From Desulfobacteraceae bacterium (GTDB lineage Bacteria; Desulfobacterota; Desulfobacteria; Desulfobacterales; Desulfobacteraceae), in assembly GCA_015486915.1 (NCBI GenBank), contig WFQS01000449.1:1-5165 (forward strand): 5,165 nt of DNA. Direction: 5' to 3'. The notes under the pieces were generated by a model. The model was not told where the DNA came from and searched no databases. It saw nothing but the letters and a program-made list of their open reading frames with translations. This document shows, piece by piece, positions 5,083 through 5,165 of the stretch (its first letter is position 1; each line of letters starts with the position of its first letter). The translations under genes and the position numbers were made by a program.

Positions 5083-5165
5083 ATGAAAGGGAAAAATATA
5101 ACACCTGGCCCAAAACCATTATTACCATATCCTGCTAAAATTGAAAAATTTATTAAAGCTACTTA
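5083..5165 (+). CDS. Unidentified protein, N-terminal fragment (runs off window)
   Basis: An ATG at 5083 opens a frame that continues to the window end, giving 27 complete codons: MKGKNITPGPKPLLPYPAKI and then EKFIKAT. GAGG at 5071-5074 is eight bases upstream. The start is basic and rich in proline, then seems to enter a helix. I do not recognise the family. It lies 114 bases after the helicase on the same strand and could be a partner gene or an unrelated one. A possible extended -10 (TGATAATAT, 5026-5034) upstream suggests it may have its own promoter. Confidence 0.5.
   Translation, partial: MKGKNITPGPKPLLPYPAKIEKFIKAT

Overview
The window looks like accessory bacterial DNA, low to moderate in G+C by eye. 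No rRNA or tRNA marker fixes the taxon. The mix of a Fic protein, a DUF4143 ATPase, a HicAB toxin-antitoxin pair and integron sites fits an environmental proteobacterium or desulfobacterium, but that is a guess. All supported genes are on the + strand.

Layout: (1) 1-237 is the 3' end of a Fic-family gene whose usual C-terminal winged helix appears to be cut off. (2) 268-302 is a perfect 11-bp inverted repeat directly upstream of a probably leaderless AAA_14/DUF4143 ATPase gene (324-1502). (3) 1527-1576 is an attC-like integron recombination site. (4) 1743-2914 is a three-gene operon: hicA toxin, hicB antitoxin with an extra C-terminal tail of about 50 residues, and a SecB-like chaperone gene starting at TTG. 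It has its own TTGACA promoter and a 29-bp palindromic operator. (5) 3026-3112 is a second attC-like site. (6) 3220-4968 encodes a stand-alone SF2 DEAD/DEAH helicase with its own promoter and ribosome binding site. (7) 5044-5080 is an inverted repeat covering the ribosome binding site of a further gene that starts at 5083 and runs off the window.

The main result is that 1571-3106 behaves as an integron gene cassette of 1536 bp. Both flanking hairpins have attC architecture: AAC on the left, GTTA on the right, and a stem with an extra base in the left arm exactly ten bases after AAC. The left-end sequence of the cassette (GTTACATTTCA at 1570-1580) is the perfect reverse complement of the outer sequence at its right-end attC (TGAAATGTAAC at 3022-3032). 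The two halves would form a matched attC only after excision to a circle, which is the expected sign of a cassette that moved as a unit.

The cargo is best read as a toxin-antitoxin-chaperone (TAC) module. HicA is the toxin, HicB neutralises it and probably represses the operon, and the extended HicB tail is a candidate chaperone-addiction segment recognised by the SecB-like protein. A TAC module on an integron cassette would be an addiction element able to stabilise a cassette array. The helicase just downstream may be in the next cassette or just beyond the array end. No attC was found after it, and no integrase is in the window.
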